A stretch of 64,000 nt of DNA from Alphaproteobacteria bacterium (GTDB lineage: Bacteria; Pseudomonadota; Alphaproteobacteria; Elsterales; Elsteraceae), in contig JAAFIC010000001.1 of assembly GCA_013298565.1 (NCBI GenBank), forward strand, positions 62,001-126,000, written 5' to 3'. This document shows positions 37,917 through 47,442 of the stretch, piece by piece (within the stretch, counting starts at the first letter, position 1; each line of letters starts with the position of its first letter). The notes beneath the pieces were generated by a model. The model was not told the origin of the DNA, searched no databases, and saw nothing but the letters and a program-made list of their open reading frames with translations. The translations under genes and the position numbers were made by a program.

Positions 37917-38050
37917 AATGACAATGTAATTCACGCGAAGCCCATTTACCAGCCCCATCTCGAGGCTCTCCTAATCTCAAGCACTGCCACCTTTTTGCAA
38001 CGCCAAACACAAATGTTTATAAGGCAGGGCATGTCTGCGCGTGAAATCTC

Positions 38051-38079
38051 TTGAGCCTTCCTACAAGATGCGACTATAC
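38051..38079 (+). promoter_or_regulatory. Putative sigma70-type promoter for the MarR gene
   Basis: TTGAGC (38051-38056), a 17-nt spacer and CTATAC (38074-38079). A start site about 7 nt on would leave almost no leader before the ATG at 38089. Confidence 0.35.
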
Positions 38080-38088
38080 CCGCCCGCC

Positions 38089-38625
38089 ATGACATCAATG
38101 ATATCCCCGACGCAGCTGCCCACGGTCGCTTCGATCGAACAGCTTTCCGATGCCCTCGCCCGCTTGGGTGCTGTCTCGCGCGGTAACGAAAACCGCCGGG
38201 CCAATGCCGCTGGCTTGACCGCGCTGCAAGCGTCGATCCTGGCGCATCTTGCCGGATGCGAGAGCGCACCGACCATTAGCCGCCTTGCGGCGGAACTGGT
38301 CGTCACCCCGGCCACCGTGAGCGATGCTGTCGCCACGCTGGTCCGCAAAGGCTTCGTTGCCAAGCGGGCCGCCGATCAAGATCGGCGCGCGCTGGTGGTC
38401 TCGCTCACCGAAGCGGGTGAGAAGCTGGCCAACCGCGTCCGCTCCTGGCCGGACCCTTTGGCGAAAGCCATGGCCAAGCTGCCCGCGAGCGATGTTGCCG
38501 CGCTAGAGCGTGCGGTTGCGGGCTTGCTCGGCAAGTTGGCCGAAGCGGGGGAGCTTCCTTCGGCTCCGGCCCGCCCGGTCGATGCCGCCCGCTCCCAGGC
38601 TCCGGCCCAGCGCAACGCGGCTTAA
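38089..38625 (+). CDS. MarR-family transcriptional regulator
   Basis: 178 aa from the ATG at 38089; starts at 38068 or 38098 are alternatives, as no ribosome-binding site decides. Winged helix: TALQASILAHLAGCESAPTI, SRLAAELVVTPATVSDAVAT (recognition helix) and FVAKRAADQDRRALVVSLTE (wing, with the conserved D-x-R). A disordered Pro/Ala-rich tail closes it. Its terminator at 38660 makes it monocistronic. Target unknown; the toxin-antitoxin operon is divergent. Confidence 0.9.
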   Translation: MTSMISPTQLPTVASIEQLSDALARLGAVSRGNENRRANAAGLTALQASILAHLAGCESAPTISRLAAELVVTPATVSDAVATLVRKGFVAKRAADQDRRALVVSLTEAGEKLANRVRSWPDPLAKAMAKLPASDVAALERAVAGLLGKLAEAGELPSAPARPVDAARSQAPAQRNAA

Positions 38626-38659
38626 GTCTGCTTTCCTAAAAATCTGAAGAGACTCTCTC

Positions 38660-38686
38660 AAAGGCGGCAGCAATGCCGCCTTTTTG
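38660..38686 (+). terminator. Terminator of the MarR gene
   Basis: 10-bp stem AAAGGCGGCA/TGCCGCCTTT with loop GCAA and a T run to 38685. Confidence 0.9.
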
Positions 38687-38751
38687 TTGGCGTTAGCGCC
38701 CCGTGCCGATAGGATGCGCCCGCCTTTACCTCCCACTCTTCCGAGGATTCT

Positions 38752-39099
38752 ATGGAAATCGGCCAGCGCCCCTGGGGCCAATACGAAGTTCTCTTGGATG
38801 AACCCACCTACAAGGTGAAGCGCATCACCGTATTGCCGGGCCAGCGCTTGTCGTTGCAGATGCACCATCGCCGGGCCGAACATTGGACAATCGTTGTCGG
38901 GGAGGCCGATGTGACGGTGGGGGAAGAAACCTTCCGCCTCAGCCCCGGCGAGCATGTGTATATTCCGCTCGAAGCCAAGCACCGCGTGGCCAATCCGGGG
39001 GCCGAGCCGTTGGTATTCATCGAAGTGCAAAGCGGCACCTACACTGGCGAAGACGATATCGTCCGCTTCAGCGACGATTACGGTCGCAGCGGGACTTAA
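38752..39099 (+). CDS. Stand-alone cupin of mannose-6-phosphate isomerase type II
   Basis: 115 aa. The whole protein corresponds to the C-terminal cupin of bifunctional AlgA/ManC-type enzymes: RPWGQYEVLLDEPTYKVKRI, PGQRLSLQMHHRRAEHW (metal ligands H, H and E), SPGEHVYIPLEAKHRVANP (third His) and VQSGTYTGEDDIVRFSDDYG. It therefore may isomerise mannose-6-phosphate and fructose-6-phosphate, though the nucleotidyltransferase part is absent and not nearby. Followed 15 nt later by purU. Confidence 0.85.
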   Translation: MEIGQRPWGQYEVLLDEPTYKVKRITVLPGQRLSLQMHHRRAEHWTIVVGEADVTVGEETFRLSPGEHVYIPLEAKHRVANPGAEPLVFIEVQSGTYTGEDDIVRFSDDYGRSGT

Positions 39100-39114
39100 G
39101 GATTAGCGTTTGTT

Positions 39115-40050
39115 ATGGATACGCCCGTTCCTATTGCCGAAAGCCCCAGCATGAGCGCCTATCCGAACCGCGCCGACAGCAACAAGGTTGGTGCCTATAT
39201 CCTTACGCTTCAGTGTAAAGATGCTATCGGTATCGTCGCCGCCGTGAGCAATTTTCTGGCGCTCGCCGGGTTCAATATCCGCCGCTCCTACCAGTTTGAA
39301 GATGAGGCGACGGGCCAGTTCTTTATGCGGACCACGGTTGATCCTGTTGGCAAGGGCCTGACAAAAGCCGAGCTTGAAGCGGGCTTCCGGCCCACCGCCG
39401 AACGGTTTCAGATGACCTGGGAGCTACACGATCCCGCGCGCAAGTGCCGCGTGCTGCCGCTGGTCTCGCGCTTCGGCCACTGCCTGAACGATCTTCTCTA
39501 TCGCTGGCGGTCAGACCTGCTGCCCATTGAAATCCCGGCGATTATCTCTAACCATACGGATTTCGAGGAACAAGCGCGCTGGCATGGGCTGCCCTATCAC
39601 CATCTGCCCGTTGGCGCGAAGGGCGCGGCCCCGACGAAGGCCGAGCAGGAGGCCGAACTGCTACGCTTGATTGATGAGTATAAAATCGATCTCGTTGTGC
39701 TGGCGCGCTACATGCAAGTGCTCTCGCCTGACCTGTGCCGAGCGCTGGCAGGCCGCTGCATCAATATCCACCACTCGTTTCTGCCGAGCTTTAAGGGCGC
39801 AAAGCCTTATCAGCAGGCGTTTGATCGCGGCGTGAAGCTCATTGGCGCTACCGCCCATTACGTCACCCCCGATCTCGATGAAGGTCCGATTATCGAACAG
39901 GCGGTCGAGCGCGTCGATCATACGATTGCTAGCGACCAGATGGTCGCCATTGGCCGCGATATCGAATCAATGGTGCTGGCGCGGGCCGTGCAGTTCCATG
40001 CCGAACACCGCGTGCTAATCAACGACCATAAAACCGTCGTTTTCTGGTAG
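39115..40050 (+). CDS. purU: Formyltetrahydrofolate deformylase
   Basis: 311 aa. It hydrolyses 10-formyl-THF to THF and formate. An N-terminal ACT domain (YILTLQCKDAIGIVAAVSNF) and a formyltransferase domain with RYMQVLSPDLC, NIHHSFLPSFKGAKPYQQAF (catalytic Asn/His) and GATAHYVTPDLDEGPIIEQ (Asp). The extension before YILTL (about 26 residues) makes the exact ATG uncertain; the ATG at 39151 is an alternative. Confidence 0.97.
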   Translation: MDTPVPIAESPSMSAYPNRADSNKVGAYILTLQCKDAIGIVAAVSNFLALAGFNIRRSYQFEDEATGQFFMRTTVDPVGKGLTKAELEAGFRPTAERFQMTWELHDPARKCRVLPLVSRFGHCLNDLLYRWRSDLLPIEIPAIISNHTDFEEQARWHGLPYHHLPVGAKGAAPTKAEQEAELLRLIDEYKIDLVVLARYMQVLSPDLCRALAGRCINIHHSFLPSFKGAKPYQQAFDRGVKLIGATAHYVTPDLDEGPIIEQAVERVDHTIASDQMVAIGRDIESMVLARAVQFHAEHRVLINDHKTVVFW

Positions 40051-40087
40051 CAGCGTCCTCGGCTGAGTTGTAGTAGGAGAGAGATAG

Positions 40088-42274
40088 ATGCAGCGGATTT
40101 TGGCAGCGATAACAGGGATTTGGCTCCTGATTGGAACAGGGGCCATCGCCGCCGACCCGCCGAAGGACACGGCCCCCGACCTGCCTGCTCTCATCGAGAC
40201 TCTCAAAAACGATGCCTCGCGTGCGGCGCTTATCAAGCAACTTAGCCTGCTGGCGGATCAACAGAAGAAGGCTGCGCCGGAGGCATCGGTTGAAACCCTC
40301 AGCGGGCTGTTTGGGCGCGGGCTTACTCATCTGTCCGATGGGCTGGGCAAGCTCGGCGGCGCGGTGTCGGAAGCCGCAGGAACCCTGGCGGCGCTGCCCG
40401 ATGACGTAATGGCCGAAAGCGCCGGGTGGCGCGACCCAGCCCGGCAACAGCGCTGGGCGGTTCTGGCCGGGAAAGTCACGCTGCTGCTGATGTGCGCCTT
40501 GGTCAGCGAATGGCTGCTGGCCCGCGCCCTGCGCCGCCCCCGCCAAAGCCTCGCCGACCGGCCTAGCGAAAACCGCGTGCAACGCTGGCTATTGCTGGGC
40601 GGGCGGTTTCTGCTCGATCTGCTGCCCGTGCTCACCTTTGCCGCCGCCGCGCAAATCACCCTGTCCCTCATCGCGCCGGATCGGCTGACGCGGCTGGTGT
40701 TGGTGCTGCTGATTAACGCCAATCTGATCGTGCGCGTGGTTTTGCTGCTAGGCCGCCTGATTCTCGCGCCCGAGCATCCTCGCTTCAGGTTGGTGACGCT
40801 GACCGACGAAACCGCCGCCTATGCTTACGTCTGGCTGCGGCGCATGGTGGCGCTCGCGGCTTATGGGTTGCTGGGGTTGGAGGCGCTGCGCCTGCTCTCG
40901 CTGCCCGATGCGCTCGCGGATCTCATCGGGCGTTTGATTGGCTTAACGCTCGCGGGTATGGCGATTCTGCTTATTCTTCAGAACACCGAAGCCGTGCGCC
41001 TGTGGTTACGCCGAGAGGGCAACGGCTCCCGCCTCTCGCGGCAAATGGGCGAGAGTTTTACCGCCCTGCGCCATCGCCTCTCCGATGTCTGGCACGTGCT
41101 GGCCATTGTCTATGTAGTCGCCGCCTACACAGTGTGGACGTTGGAGATTCCGGGCGGCTTTCTGTTTTTGCTGCGCGCCACCGGCTTGTCGCTGGTGCTG
41201 TTGCTGGCAAGCCGTTGGATTAAGCAGGGTTTGCGCCATCTGGTTACGCTCGGCTTTACCATCAACCCAGACCTTTCGGCGCGCTTCCCTGGCCTGGAAG
41301 CCCGCGCCAACCGCTATTTGCCCGTGCTTCAGAGTATGCTCAGTATTGGCTTGAACCTGCTGATGATTGTGTTGCTGCTGCAAATTTGGGGGCTGGATAG
41401 CCTTGGTTGGTTGATGGAAGGCAGCGGGCGCAAGCTGCTCTCCAGCCTCACCATTGTGCTGATCGTGCTGCTCGTTGCCGTGGTCGTGTGGGAAATCCTC
41501 TCCTCCTGGATCGAGCGGTTGTTGCAAGAAACCGAGCAAGACGGCCTGCGCCGCACCCCGTCCGCCCGAATGCGAACACTGCTGCCGTTGCTGCGGAACG
41601 CCTTGCTGGTGGTATTGGTGATCATGGTTACGCTGATCGTGCTCTCGGAAATCGGCATCAATATCGCGCCGCTGCTGGCGGGGGCCGGGGTTGTTGGTCT
41701 GGCTATCGGTTTCGGCTCGCAAACCCTGGTGAAGGATCTCATCACGGGCCTGTTTATCCTCATCGAGGATTCGATTGCGGTGGGCGATGCGATTGAAGTT
41801 GCGGGTAAATCGGGTTCCGTCGAGGCCATTACCATTCGCACCATCCGGCTGCGCGATATACGCGGGGCGGTGCATACAATCCCCTTCAGCGCCGTCACCA
41901 CGATCCAGAACATGACGAAGACGTTTAGCTTCGCGCTCGTCGATCTCAGCGTTGATTACACCACCGACCTTGATCTTGCGATCGCAACCTTAACCAACAC
42001 CGATACAGACCTGCGCTTGAACCCCGAGTATGCGGGGGCCGTGCTGGAGCGTTTGGAAATTCTGGGGCTTGATCGGTTTGAGGATAGCGCGATGATTTTG
42101 CGTGTTCGCATCAAAACCCTTCCCGGAATGCAGTGGGCGGTGGCGCGAACGCTGAACCGGGCGATTAAGGAAGCGTTCGATAAGGCCGGGATCTCCATTC
42201 CCTTCCCGCAGCAAGTTGTTCACCATACAGGCACACCTCTCCCGTTAGCGCCCTTGGTCGCTGCGGCGGATTGA
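40088..42274 (+). CDS. Large MscS-family mechanosensitive channel
   Basis: 728 aa. Signal peptide (residues 1-21), a periplasmic helical segment (to about 120), many TM helices between about 120 and 560, then the MscS pore and vestibule: INIAPLLAGAGVVGLAIGFG (pore-lining TM3), SQTLVKDLITGLFILIEDSI and DAIEVAGKSGSVEAITIRT (beta domain), ending FPQQVVHHTG. The size and extra helices suit the MscK/YbdG-YjeP-like group. It releases solutes on hypo-osmotic shock. Confidence 0.93.
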   Translation: MQRILAAITGIWLLIGTGAIAADPPKDTAPDLPALIETLKNDASRAALIKQLSLLADQQKKAAPEASVETLSGLFGRGLTHLSDGLGKLGGAVSEAAGTLAALPDDVMAESAGWRDPARQQRWAVLAGKVTLLLMCALVSEWLLARALRRPRQSLADRPSENRVQRWLLLGGRFLLDLLPVLTFAAAAQITLSLIAPDRLTRLVLVLLINANLIVRVVLLLGRLILAPEHPRFRLVTLTDETAAYAYVWLRRMVALAAYGLLGLEALRLLSLPDALADLIGRLIGLTLAGMAILLILQNTEAVRLWLRREGNGSRLSRQMGESFTALRHRLSDVWHVLAIVYVVAAYTVWTLEIPGGFLFLLRATGLSLVLLLASRWIKQGLRHLVTLGFTINPDLSARFPGLEARANRYLPVLQSMLSIGLNLLMIVLLLQIWGLDSLGWLMEGSGRKLLSSLTIVLIVLLVAVVVWEILSSWIERLLQETEQDGLRRTPSARMRTLLPLLRNALLVVLVIMVTLIVLSEIGINIAPLLAGAGVVGLAIGFGSQTLVKDLITGLFILIEDSIAVGDAIEVAGKSGSVEAITIRTIRLRDIRGAVHTIPFSAVTTIQNMTKTFSFALVDLSVDYTTDLDLAIATLTNTDTDLRLNPEYAGAVLERLEILGLDRFEDSAMILRVRIKTLPGMQWAVARTLNRAIKEAFDKAGISIPFPQQVVHHTGTPLPLAPLVAAAD

Positions 42275-42287
42275 TGGGGGCGTTTTG

Positions 42288-43565
42288 ATGCAGAATACTC
42301 TCGCCCGCTTTCTTGAAACCTATGGGCGCGTCCCCGTGCTCATTGTCTTGCTGCTTGGCATCGCCTCCGGCTTGCCGCTGGCGCTGACCTTCTCCACCCT
42401 CTCGATATGGCTAACGGAGGCGGGCGTGAGCCGAACCCAGATTGGCCTGTTCGCATTGGCGGGTACGCCCTATATCTGGAAATTCGCCTGGGCACCGATT
42501 ATGGACGCAGTGCCGCCGCCGCTACTGGCAGAGCTTGGGCGGCGGCGCGGTTGGATGATTCTCACGCAAATCGGCCTGATTTTCGCCATTCTCGGGGCCG
42601 CTGTGACTGACCCCGCGCAAGCGCCAGGGCAAATCGCGCTGTTTGCCGTGCTCATCGCTTTTTTCTCGGCCAGCCAAGATATTGTGATCGACGCCTACCG
42701 CATCGAAAGCCTCAGCCCGCAGCAGCAGGGGGCGGGCAGTGCCATGTCGGTCTATGGCTACCGCCTGGGCATGTTGATCTCTGGCGCGGGGGCCTTGTTT
42801 CTGGCCGAAGCCTTCTCGTGGACCATCGTTTACGCGGTTATGGCCGCCATCGTCGGCATTGCCATCGCGCTGGTGTTGCTGATCCCCGAACCGCCCGCGC
42901 CGGAAAAACCCCTCGTTTTGCCAGGGGCTAATGCCCAAACCTGGATGCGGGCCACCCTGCTGGAGCCGTTCGCCAGCTTTATGCGCGCCCAACCGCAGTG
43001 GCTGCTGATTCTGGCCTTCGTCGTGCTCTATAAGCTGGGCGATGCGGTGGCGGGGGTGATGACTAACCCCTTTTACCTCGCGCTTGGGTTCTCGAAGAGT
43101 GATATTGCCGCCGTCGGCAAGGTTTGGAGCCTCGTTGCCACCTTGATCGGGGTGTTCATCGGTGGCTGGCTCGTGGGGCAGGCTGGGCAGTTGCGGGCGC
43201 TGATGATTTGCGGAATTTTACAGGCGCTCTCCAACCTTGTGTTCATCTGGCAGGCGCAGATGGGGGCGGATTTGGTGGCGCTGTCGGTCACGGTCTTCGT
43301 CGAGAATGCCACCGGCGGCATGGGCACTGCCGCCTTCGTCGCCTATCTCTCCGGTCTCTCGCAGCGCCACTATAGCGCGACCCATTACGCGCTGCTCTCG
43401 GCCTTTGCCGCCAGCGCCCGCACGTTCCTCGCGTCAGGCGGCGGGTGGCTGTCGGAGCAGATGAGTTGGGAGTGGTTCTTTGGGATTACCGCGCTCACGG
43501 CCCTTCCAGGGCTGATCTTGCTGATGTTTTTGCGCGATCAGCCCAATAATCCCGATAGCGCCTGA
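42288..43565 (+). CDS. AmpG-like MFS permease
   Basis: 425 aa from the ATG at 42288; a TTG one codon earlier is less likely. 12 TM helices. Signatures of the AmpG/AT-1 family: LLGIASGLPLALTFSTLSIW, LFALAGTPYIWKFAWAPIMD, FFSASQDIVIDAYRIE and YRLGMLISGAGAL. Such permeases import anhydromuropeptides for cell-wall recycling; that substrate is inferred. The 3' end overlaps the convergent GT9 gene by 28 nt. Confidence 0.88.
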   Translation: MQNTLARFLETYGRVPVLIVLLLGIASGLPLALTFSTLSIWLTEAGVSRTQIGLFALAGTPYIWKFAWAPIMDAVPPPLLAELGRRRGWMILTQIGLIFAILGAAVTDPAQAPGQIALFAVLIAFFSASQDIVIDAYRIESLSPQQQGAGSAMSVYGYRLGMLISGAGALFLAEAFSWTIVYAVMAAIVGIAIALVLLIPEPPAPEKPLVLPGANAQTWMRATLLEPFASFMRAQPQWLLILAFVVLYKLGDAVAGVMTNPFYLALGFSKSDIAAVGKVWSLVATLIGVFIGGWLVGQAGQLRALMICGILQALSNLVFIWQAQMGADLVALSVTVFVENATGGMGTAAFVAYLSGLSQRHYSATHYALLSAFAASARTFLASGGGWLSEQMSWEWFFGITALTALPGLILLMFLRDQPNNPDSA

Positions 43566-44581
43566 AGCACCACCTGCGGCGGAATTTTATCCATCGTCTC
43601 GCCGCCAAAATCCTGCGCGCAGATCACCAACCCTTCCACCGCCATTGGCGCGAATTTGCGCGGATCTGTCGGGCCGAACAGCGAGACCAGCGGAATCCCG
43701 GCGGCGGCCAACAGATGCCCGCCGCCACAGTCGTTCGACAGGCCAACCTCGCAAAAGCTCGCCGCCGCAATCGTGAGGTCCGCCCGGTACTTCAGCGGGC
43801 GCGCGGTGCTGTGCTGAAGCGGGAACAGACTGCCCGGCACATTGGCGGCAATGTCATCAACCCACGCCGCTTCTTCCGGCCCTAAGAACCAGACCGGCAC
43901 ATAATTATTTGCCGTGAGGCTACGGGCGACAGTGACATAATTCTGCAACGGCCAGATCTTCTGCTTCCCCCCCGCCCCCGGCGCGAAGGCGACATAGCGG
44001 TAGCCCTGGGGCAGCAACCTTCCGGCCAAAGCGGCAATCTCTGGGGTCAGGGGTAGCGGTGCCAGCGGATCGGGCGGCTCGGCAATGGCGAGATGGAGGA
44101 GATCGAGCAAGCGCCCGCACATCGCATCGGGGCGCGTGTACCCCTTGCCGGGCTTCAGCGTCGAGAGGCTGAAATCTGCCGCGCCGGAAATGAAACAGCG
44201 GGTCTTGATGCGTTTCAGCACCAGCGTTGTCAGCATCCGCGACTGCGTGTCGATGACCAAATCGAAGCTCTGGTCTTTCAGGGGGCGCCCCAGAACTTCC
44301 ATCCAGTGCGAACCGATCTCGGCATTATCAATGACTTCGGTTATCAGCCCCTGCACGAGCGGCGCGAGCGACGTTTTATAAGCGCTTGGGCCTTTCCCGG
44401 CGAGCCAGACGATCTCCCCCTCTGGGAACGCTGCCCGCAGCGCGCGGACGAAGGGTAGCTTCATTAGCCCATCGCCCATCAAATCGAGACCGACATACAC
44501 CAGCACCCGCGCATCGACGGGCGGGCGAGGGCGGGGGTCTTGTTCCAGCAGGGCGGCCTGCGGCGAGGTGAAGGGCGACAT
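43538..44581 (-). CDS. GT9 glycosyltransferase (LPS heptosyltransferase type)
   Basis: 347 aa GT-B fold. Signatures: VYVGLDLMGDGLMKLPFVRA at the N-terminus, VIDTQSRMLTTLV, FAPGAGGKQKIWPLQNYVTV and SNDCGGGHLLAAAGIPLVSL with FGPTDPRKFAP in the nucleotide-sugar domain. Enzymes of this family add heptose to lipopolysaccharide core, but the strict N-terminal GDxxxxxP pattern and acceptor are not decisive. No other LPS gene is close. Confidence 0.88.
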   Translation of the reverse strand: MSPFTSPQAALLEQDPRPRPPVDARVLVYVGLDLMGDGLMKLPFVRALRAAFPEGEIVWLAGKGPSAYKTSLAPLVQGLITEVIDNAEIGSHWMEVLGRPLKDQSFDLVIDTQSRMLTTLVLKRIKTRCFISGAADFSLSTLKPGKGYTRPDAMCGRLLDLLHLAIAEPPDPLAPLPLTPEIAALAGRLLPQGYRYVAFAPGAGGKQKIWPLQNYVTVARSLTANNYVPVWFLGPEEAAWVDDIAANVPGSLFPLQHSTARPLKYRADLTIAAASFCEVGLSNDCGGGHLLAAAGIPLVSLFGPTDPRKFAPMAVEGLVICAQDFGGETMDKIPPQVVLQALSGLLG

Positions 44582-44694
44582 GGTTTTTGATCTGAAACCT
44601 AAAGGGACTAAGCTGCGTTACCGCCCTGTGCTGATGCCGGACGAGACATGAGCCTGCCTAGCACGCGGCAGACAGATGAAAGAACCTTATAGCC

Positions 44695-47391
44695 ATGACC
44701 GTTCGTAATCTCGACGCTCTTTTCAAACCGAAAGCGATTGCGCTGATTGGCGCGAGCCGGCACGAACGCTCCGTAGGGGCCGTGCTGGCGCGAAACCTGT
44801 TCCGCGCGGGCTTCCAAGGGCCGATTTTGCCCGTGCATCCGAGGAATTTGTCGGTGGAAGGCGTGCTCGCTTATGCCGATATCGACGCGCTGCCGATTGT
44901 GCCCGACCTTGCCATTATCGCAACCCCGCCCGCGACCGTGCCGGACCTGATCCGCCGCTTGGGCGAACGCGGCTGCCGGGGCGCGGTGGTCATCACGGCC
45001 GGGTTTGGCGAGGGCGCGGACGATGCGGGGATGGCCCTGCGGCAAGCGATGCTGAAGGCGGCCCGCCCGCATTTGCTGCGGATCATCGGCCCCAACTGCC
45101 TCGGCATTCTCGTGCCAGGATCGGGGGTAAACGCCTCTTTTTCTCACGTCGCGGCCTTGCCCGGCGATATTGCCTGCGTGACGCAATCGGGCGCGGTGGC
45201 AACGGCCCTGCTGGATTGGGCGACGGCGCGGGGTATCGGCTTTTCCCATGTGGTCTCGCTCGGCGATAGCAGCGACGTGGATTTCGGCGACATGCTGGAC
45301 TATTTGGCGCTCGACCCCGGCACCAAATCGGTACTGCTCTATATTGAGGGCGTAACCCACGCGCGCAAGTTCATGTCTGCCGCCCGCGCTTTATCGCGGT
45401 TGAAGCCAGTGGTGGTAATCAAAGCCGGACGACACCAAGCGGCAGCCGCAGCCGCCAGCTCTCACACGGGGGCGATGGCCGGGTCCGATGCGGTTTATGA
45501 TGCCGCCTTTCGGCGTGCCGGTATGCTGCGCGTGACCGATTTGGGCGATCTTTTTGCCGCTGTTGAAACCCTAGCTCGCCTGCCCGTGCTGAGGGGGGAG
45601 CGGGTTGCCATTATCACCAACGGCGGCGGTATGGGCGTGCTCGCAACCGATGCGCTGCTGGACGAAGGCGGGGTTCTGGCAACTCTTGCGCCGGAAACCC
45701 TGACCCAGCTTGATGCGGCGCTCCCTCATACTTGGTCGCGCGCTAACCCGGTCGATATAATCGGCGATGCCCCCGGCGCGCGCTATTGTGCCGCCCTTGA
45801 CGGCGTGTTGGCCGATCCAGGTGTGGATGCCGTTCTGCTGCTGAACGCCCCCACCGCCGTCGCCTCCTCGGTTGAAGCGGCGGAGGCCGTGATTGGGCAT
45901 CTGAAGCCGGGCGATAAGCCGGTTCTAACCTCCTGGATGGGCGAGTTGGACGCGCGGGACGCCCGCAACCGTTTCCGCACTGCCGATCTGCCGAGCTTCT
46001 CCACGCCCACCGACGCCGTGAAGGGCTTGATGCACTTGGTGCGCTATCGGCGCAATCAGGCCCAGCTTCAGCAGCTTCCCCCCGTCATGCCCGACGCTGG
46101 TCCCGATTCTGGAACACCCGACCGCGCGGCGGTAAGCGCTATTCTGGCAACAGTGCGCGCCGAGGGCCGGGAGTGGCTCGACGAGGCTGAAACCAAGCGC
46201 GTGCTCGCCGCCTATGGCGTTCCCGTGGTACGGACGGTGGCGGTCGAAACGCCAGAGGAAATTCTGGCAGCAGCAGCCGATCTTAGCCTGCCACTCGCCG
46301 TGAAAATTCGCTCTCCCGATATTACCCATAAGTCTGATATTGGCGGCGTTGCGCTCGATCTGCCCTCGGTCGAGTCCGCAAAAGAAGCCGCCGTGGCCAT
46401 GCTGCGCCGCGTGCAGGCGGTAAAGCCCGAGGCCGTGATTGCGGGGTTCACGGTTCAAGAAATGATCCGCCGCCCCGGTGCCTTCGAGTTGATCGTTGGC
46501 ATTGCGAGCGATCCCACCTTCGGACCCGTAGTGTTGTTCGGGCATGGTGGCGTTGCCGTGGAAGTACGCAACGATAAAGCCTTAGCCCTGCCGCCGCTCA
46601 ACCTGCCGCTGGCCTACGAGTTGATCCAGCGCACGCGCATTGCCCGCCAACTCGCGGGTTTCCGCGCCCGCCCGCCCGCCAATCTGGAGGCGATTGCCAG
46701 CGCGCTTATTCAAGTGGCCCAGCTTGCCATTGATCATCCATCGTTGCGGGAACTCGACATCAATCCGTTGCTCGCCGATGAAACCGGGGTGGTGGCGCTG
46801 GATGCGCGCATTCGTGTACAAGACCCGGCCAACGCCGCGCCCGTGGCCGTACCGCCGTACCCCAACCAGCTTGAAACCGAAGCTGTCATTCGCGATGGCA
46901 CGCGGATTTCCCTGCGCCCGATCCGCCCAGAAGACGCGCCGGATATCATCAGCATGATCGAGCAGGTAGCCCCGGAGGACGTGCGCCTGCGCTTCTTCTC
47001 CTCGCTGAAATCCATCCCCCGCCCGCTGCTCGCCCGGTTGACACAAATCGACTACGACCGTGAAATGGCCTTCGTCGCCCGCCCTATCGACGCCGATGGG
47101 GCGCTCGGCCCGATCTGGGGCACCGTGCGCCTGACCTGCGACGCCGATTTAACATTGGGCGAATACGCCATTCTCATCCGCTCCGACATCAAAGGCCGGG
47201 GCTTGGGATACACGCTGATGCGCCAGATCATCGGCTATGGGCAGGACCGCAAAGTCGGTAAAATCGTCGGCACGATCCTGCGCGAAAACGAGCCGATGCT
47301 GACAATGGCGCGGGAGTTAGGCTTTCGGCTGGCGGCAAGCGCGGAGGATACGGGCGTGATGGAGGCGGTGATGGATGTTGTAAGCAACTGA
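44695..47391 (+). CDS. NDP-forming acyl-CoA synthetase fused to GNAT (PatZ/Pat-type)
   Basis: 898 aa: CoA-binding domain (about 1-130), succinyl-CoA-synthetase-like flavodoxin domain (150-450), ATP-grasp (about 480-705), GNAT (about 725-898). The segment SSHTGAMAGSDAVYDAAF retains the His that is phosphorylated in active ADP-forming enzymes. ATP-grasp: DLSLPLAVKIRSPDITHKSD, FGPVVLFGHGGVAVEV. GNAT: IRSDIKGRGLGYTLMRQIIG (acetyl-CoA loop). In enterobacteria such fusions acetylate and inactivate acetyl-CoA synthetase. Whether this one keeps ligase activity is open. Divergent from GT9. Confidence 0.93.
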   Translation: MTVRNLDALFKPKAIALIGASRHERSVGAVLARNLFRAGFQGPILPVHPRNLSVEGVLAYADIDALPIVPDLAIIATPPATVPDLIRRLGERGCRGAVVITAGFGEGADDAGMALRQAMLKAARPHLLRIIGPNCLGILVPGSGVNASFSHVAALPGDIACVTQSGAVATALLDWATARGIGFSHVVSLGDSSDVDFGDMLDYLALDPGTKSVLLYIEGVTHARKFMSAARALSRLKPVVVIKAGRHQAAAAAASSHTGAMAGSDAVYDAAFRRAGMLRVTDLGDLFAAVETLARLPVLRGERVAIITNGGGMGVLATDALLDEGGVLATLAPETLTQLDAALPHTWSRANPVDIIGDAPGARYCAALDGVLADPGVDAVLLLNAPTAVASSVEAAEAVIGHLKPGDKPVLTSWMGELDARDARNRFRTADLPSFSTPTDAVKGLMHLVRYRRNQAQLQQLPPVMPDAGPDSGTPDRAAVSAILATVRAEGREWLDEAETKRVLAAYGVPVVRTVAVETPEEILAAAADLSLPLAVKIRSPDITHKSDIGGVALDLPSVESAKEAAVAMLRRVQAVKPEAVIAGFTVQEMIRRPGAFELIVGIASDPTFGPVVLFGHGGVAVEVRNDKALALPPLNLPLAYELIQRTRIARQLAGFRARPPANLEAIASALIQVAQLAIDHPSLRELDINPLLADETGVVALDARIRVQDPANAAPVAVPPYPNQLETEAVIRDGTRISLRPIRPEDAPDIISMIEQVAPEDVRLRFFSSLKSIPRPLLARLTQIDYDREMAFVARPIDADGALGPIWGTVRLTCDADLTLGEYAILIRSDIKGRGLGYTLMRQIIGYGQDRKVGKIVGTILRENEPMLTMARELGFRLAASAEDTGVMEAVMDVVSN

Positions 47392-47392
47392 T

Positions 47393-47426
47393 AAAAAAAG
47401 CCGGGACTGGTTTCCCAATCCCGGCT
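47393..47426 (-). terminator. Terminator of the decarboxylase gene
   Basis: 8-bp stem AGCCGGGA/TCCCGGCT with a 12-nt loop, followed on the minus strand by seven T. It may also end the convergent acyl-CoA synthetase transcript. Confidence 0.85.
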
Positions 47427-47442
47427 CATTAACTGTTACCTA

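Noticed and set aside
41006-41875. 289-codon frame opposite the MscS channel gene
   Set aside because: His/Gln-rich shadow frame of hydrophobic Leu/Val codons on the other strand.
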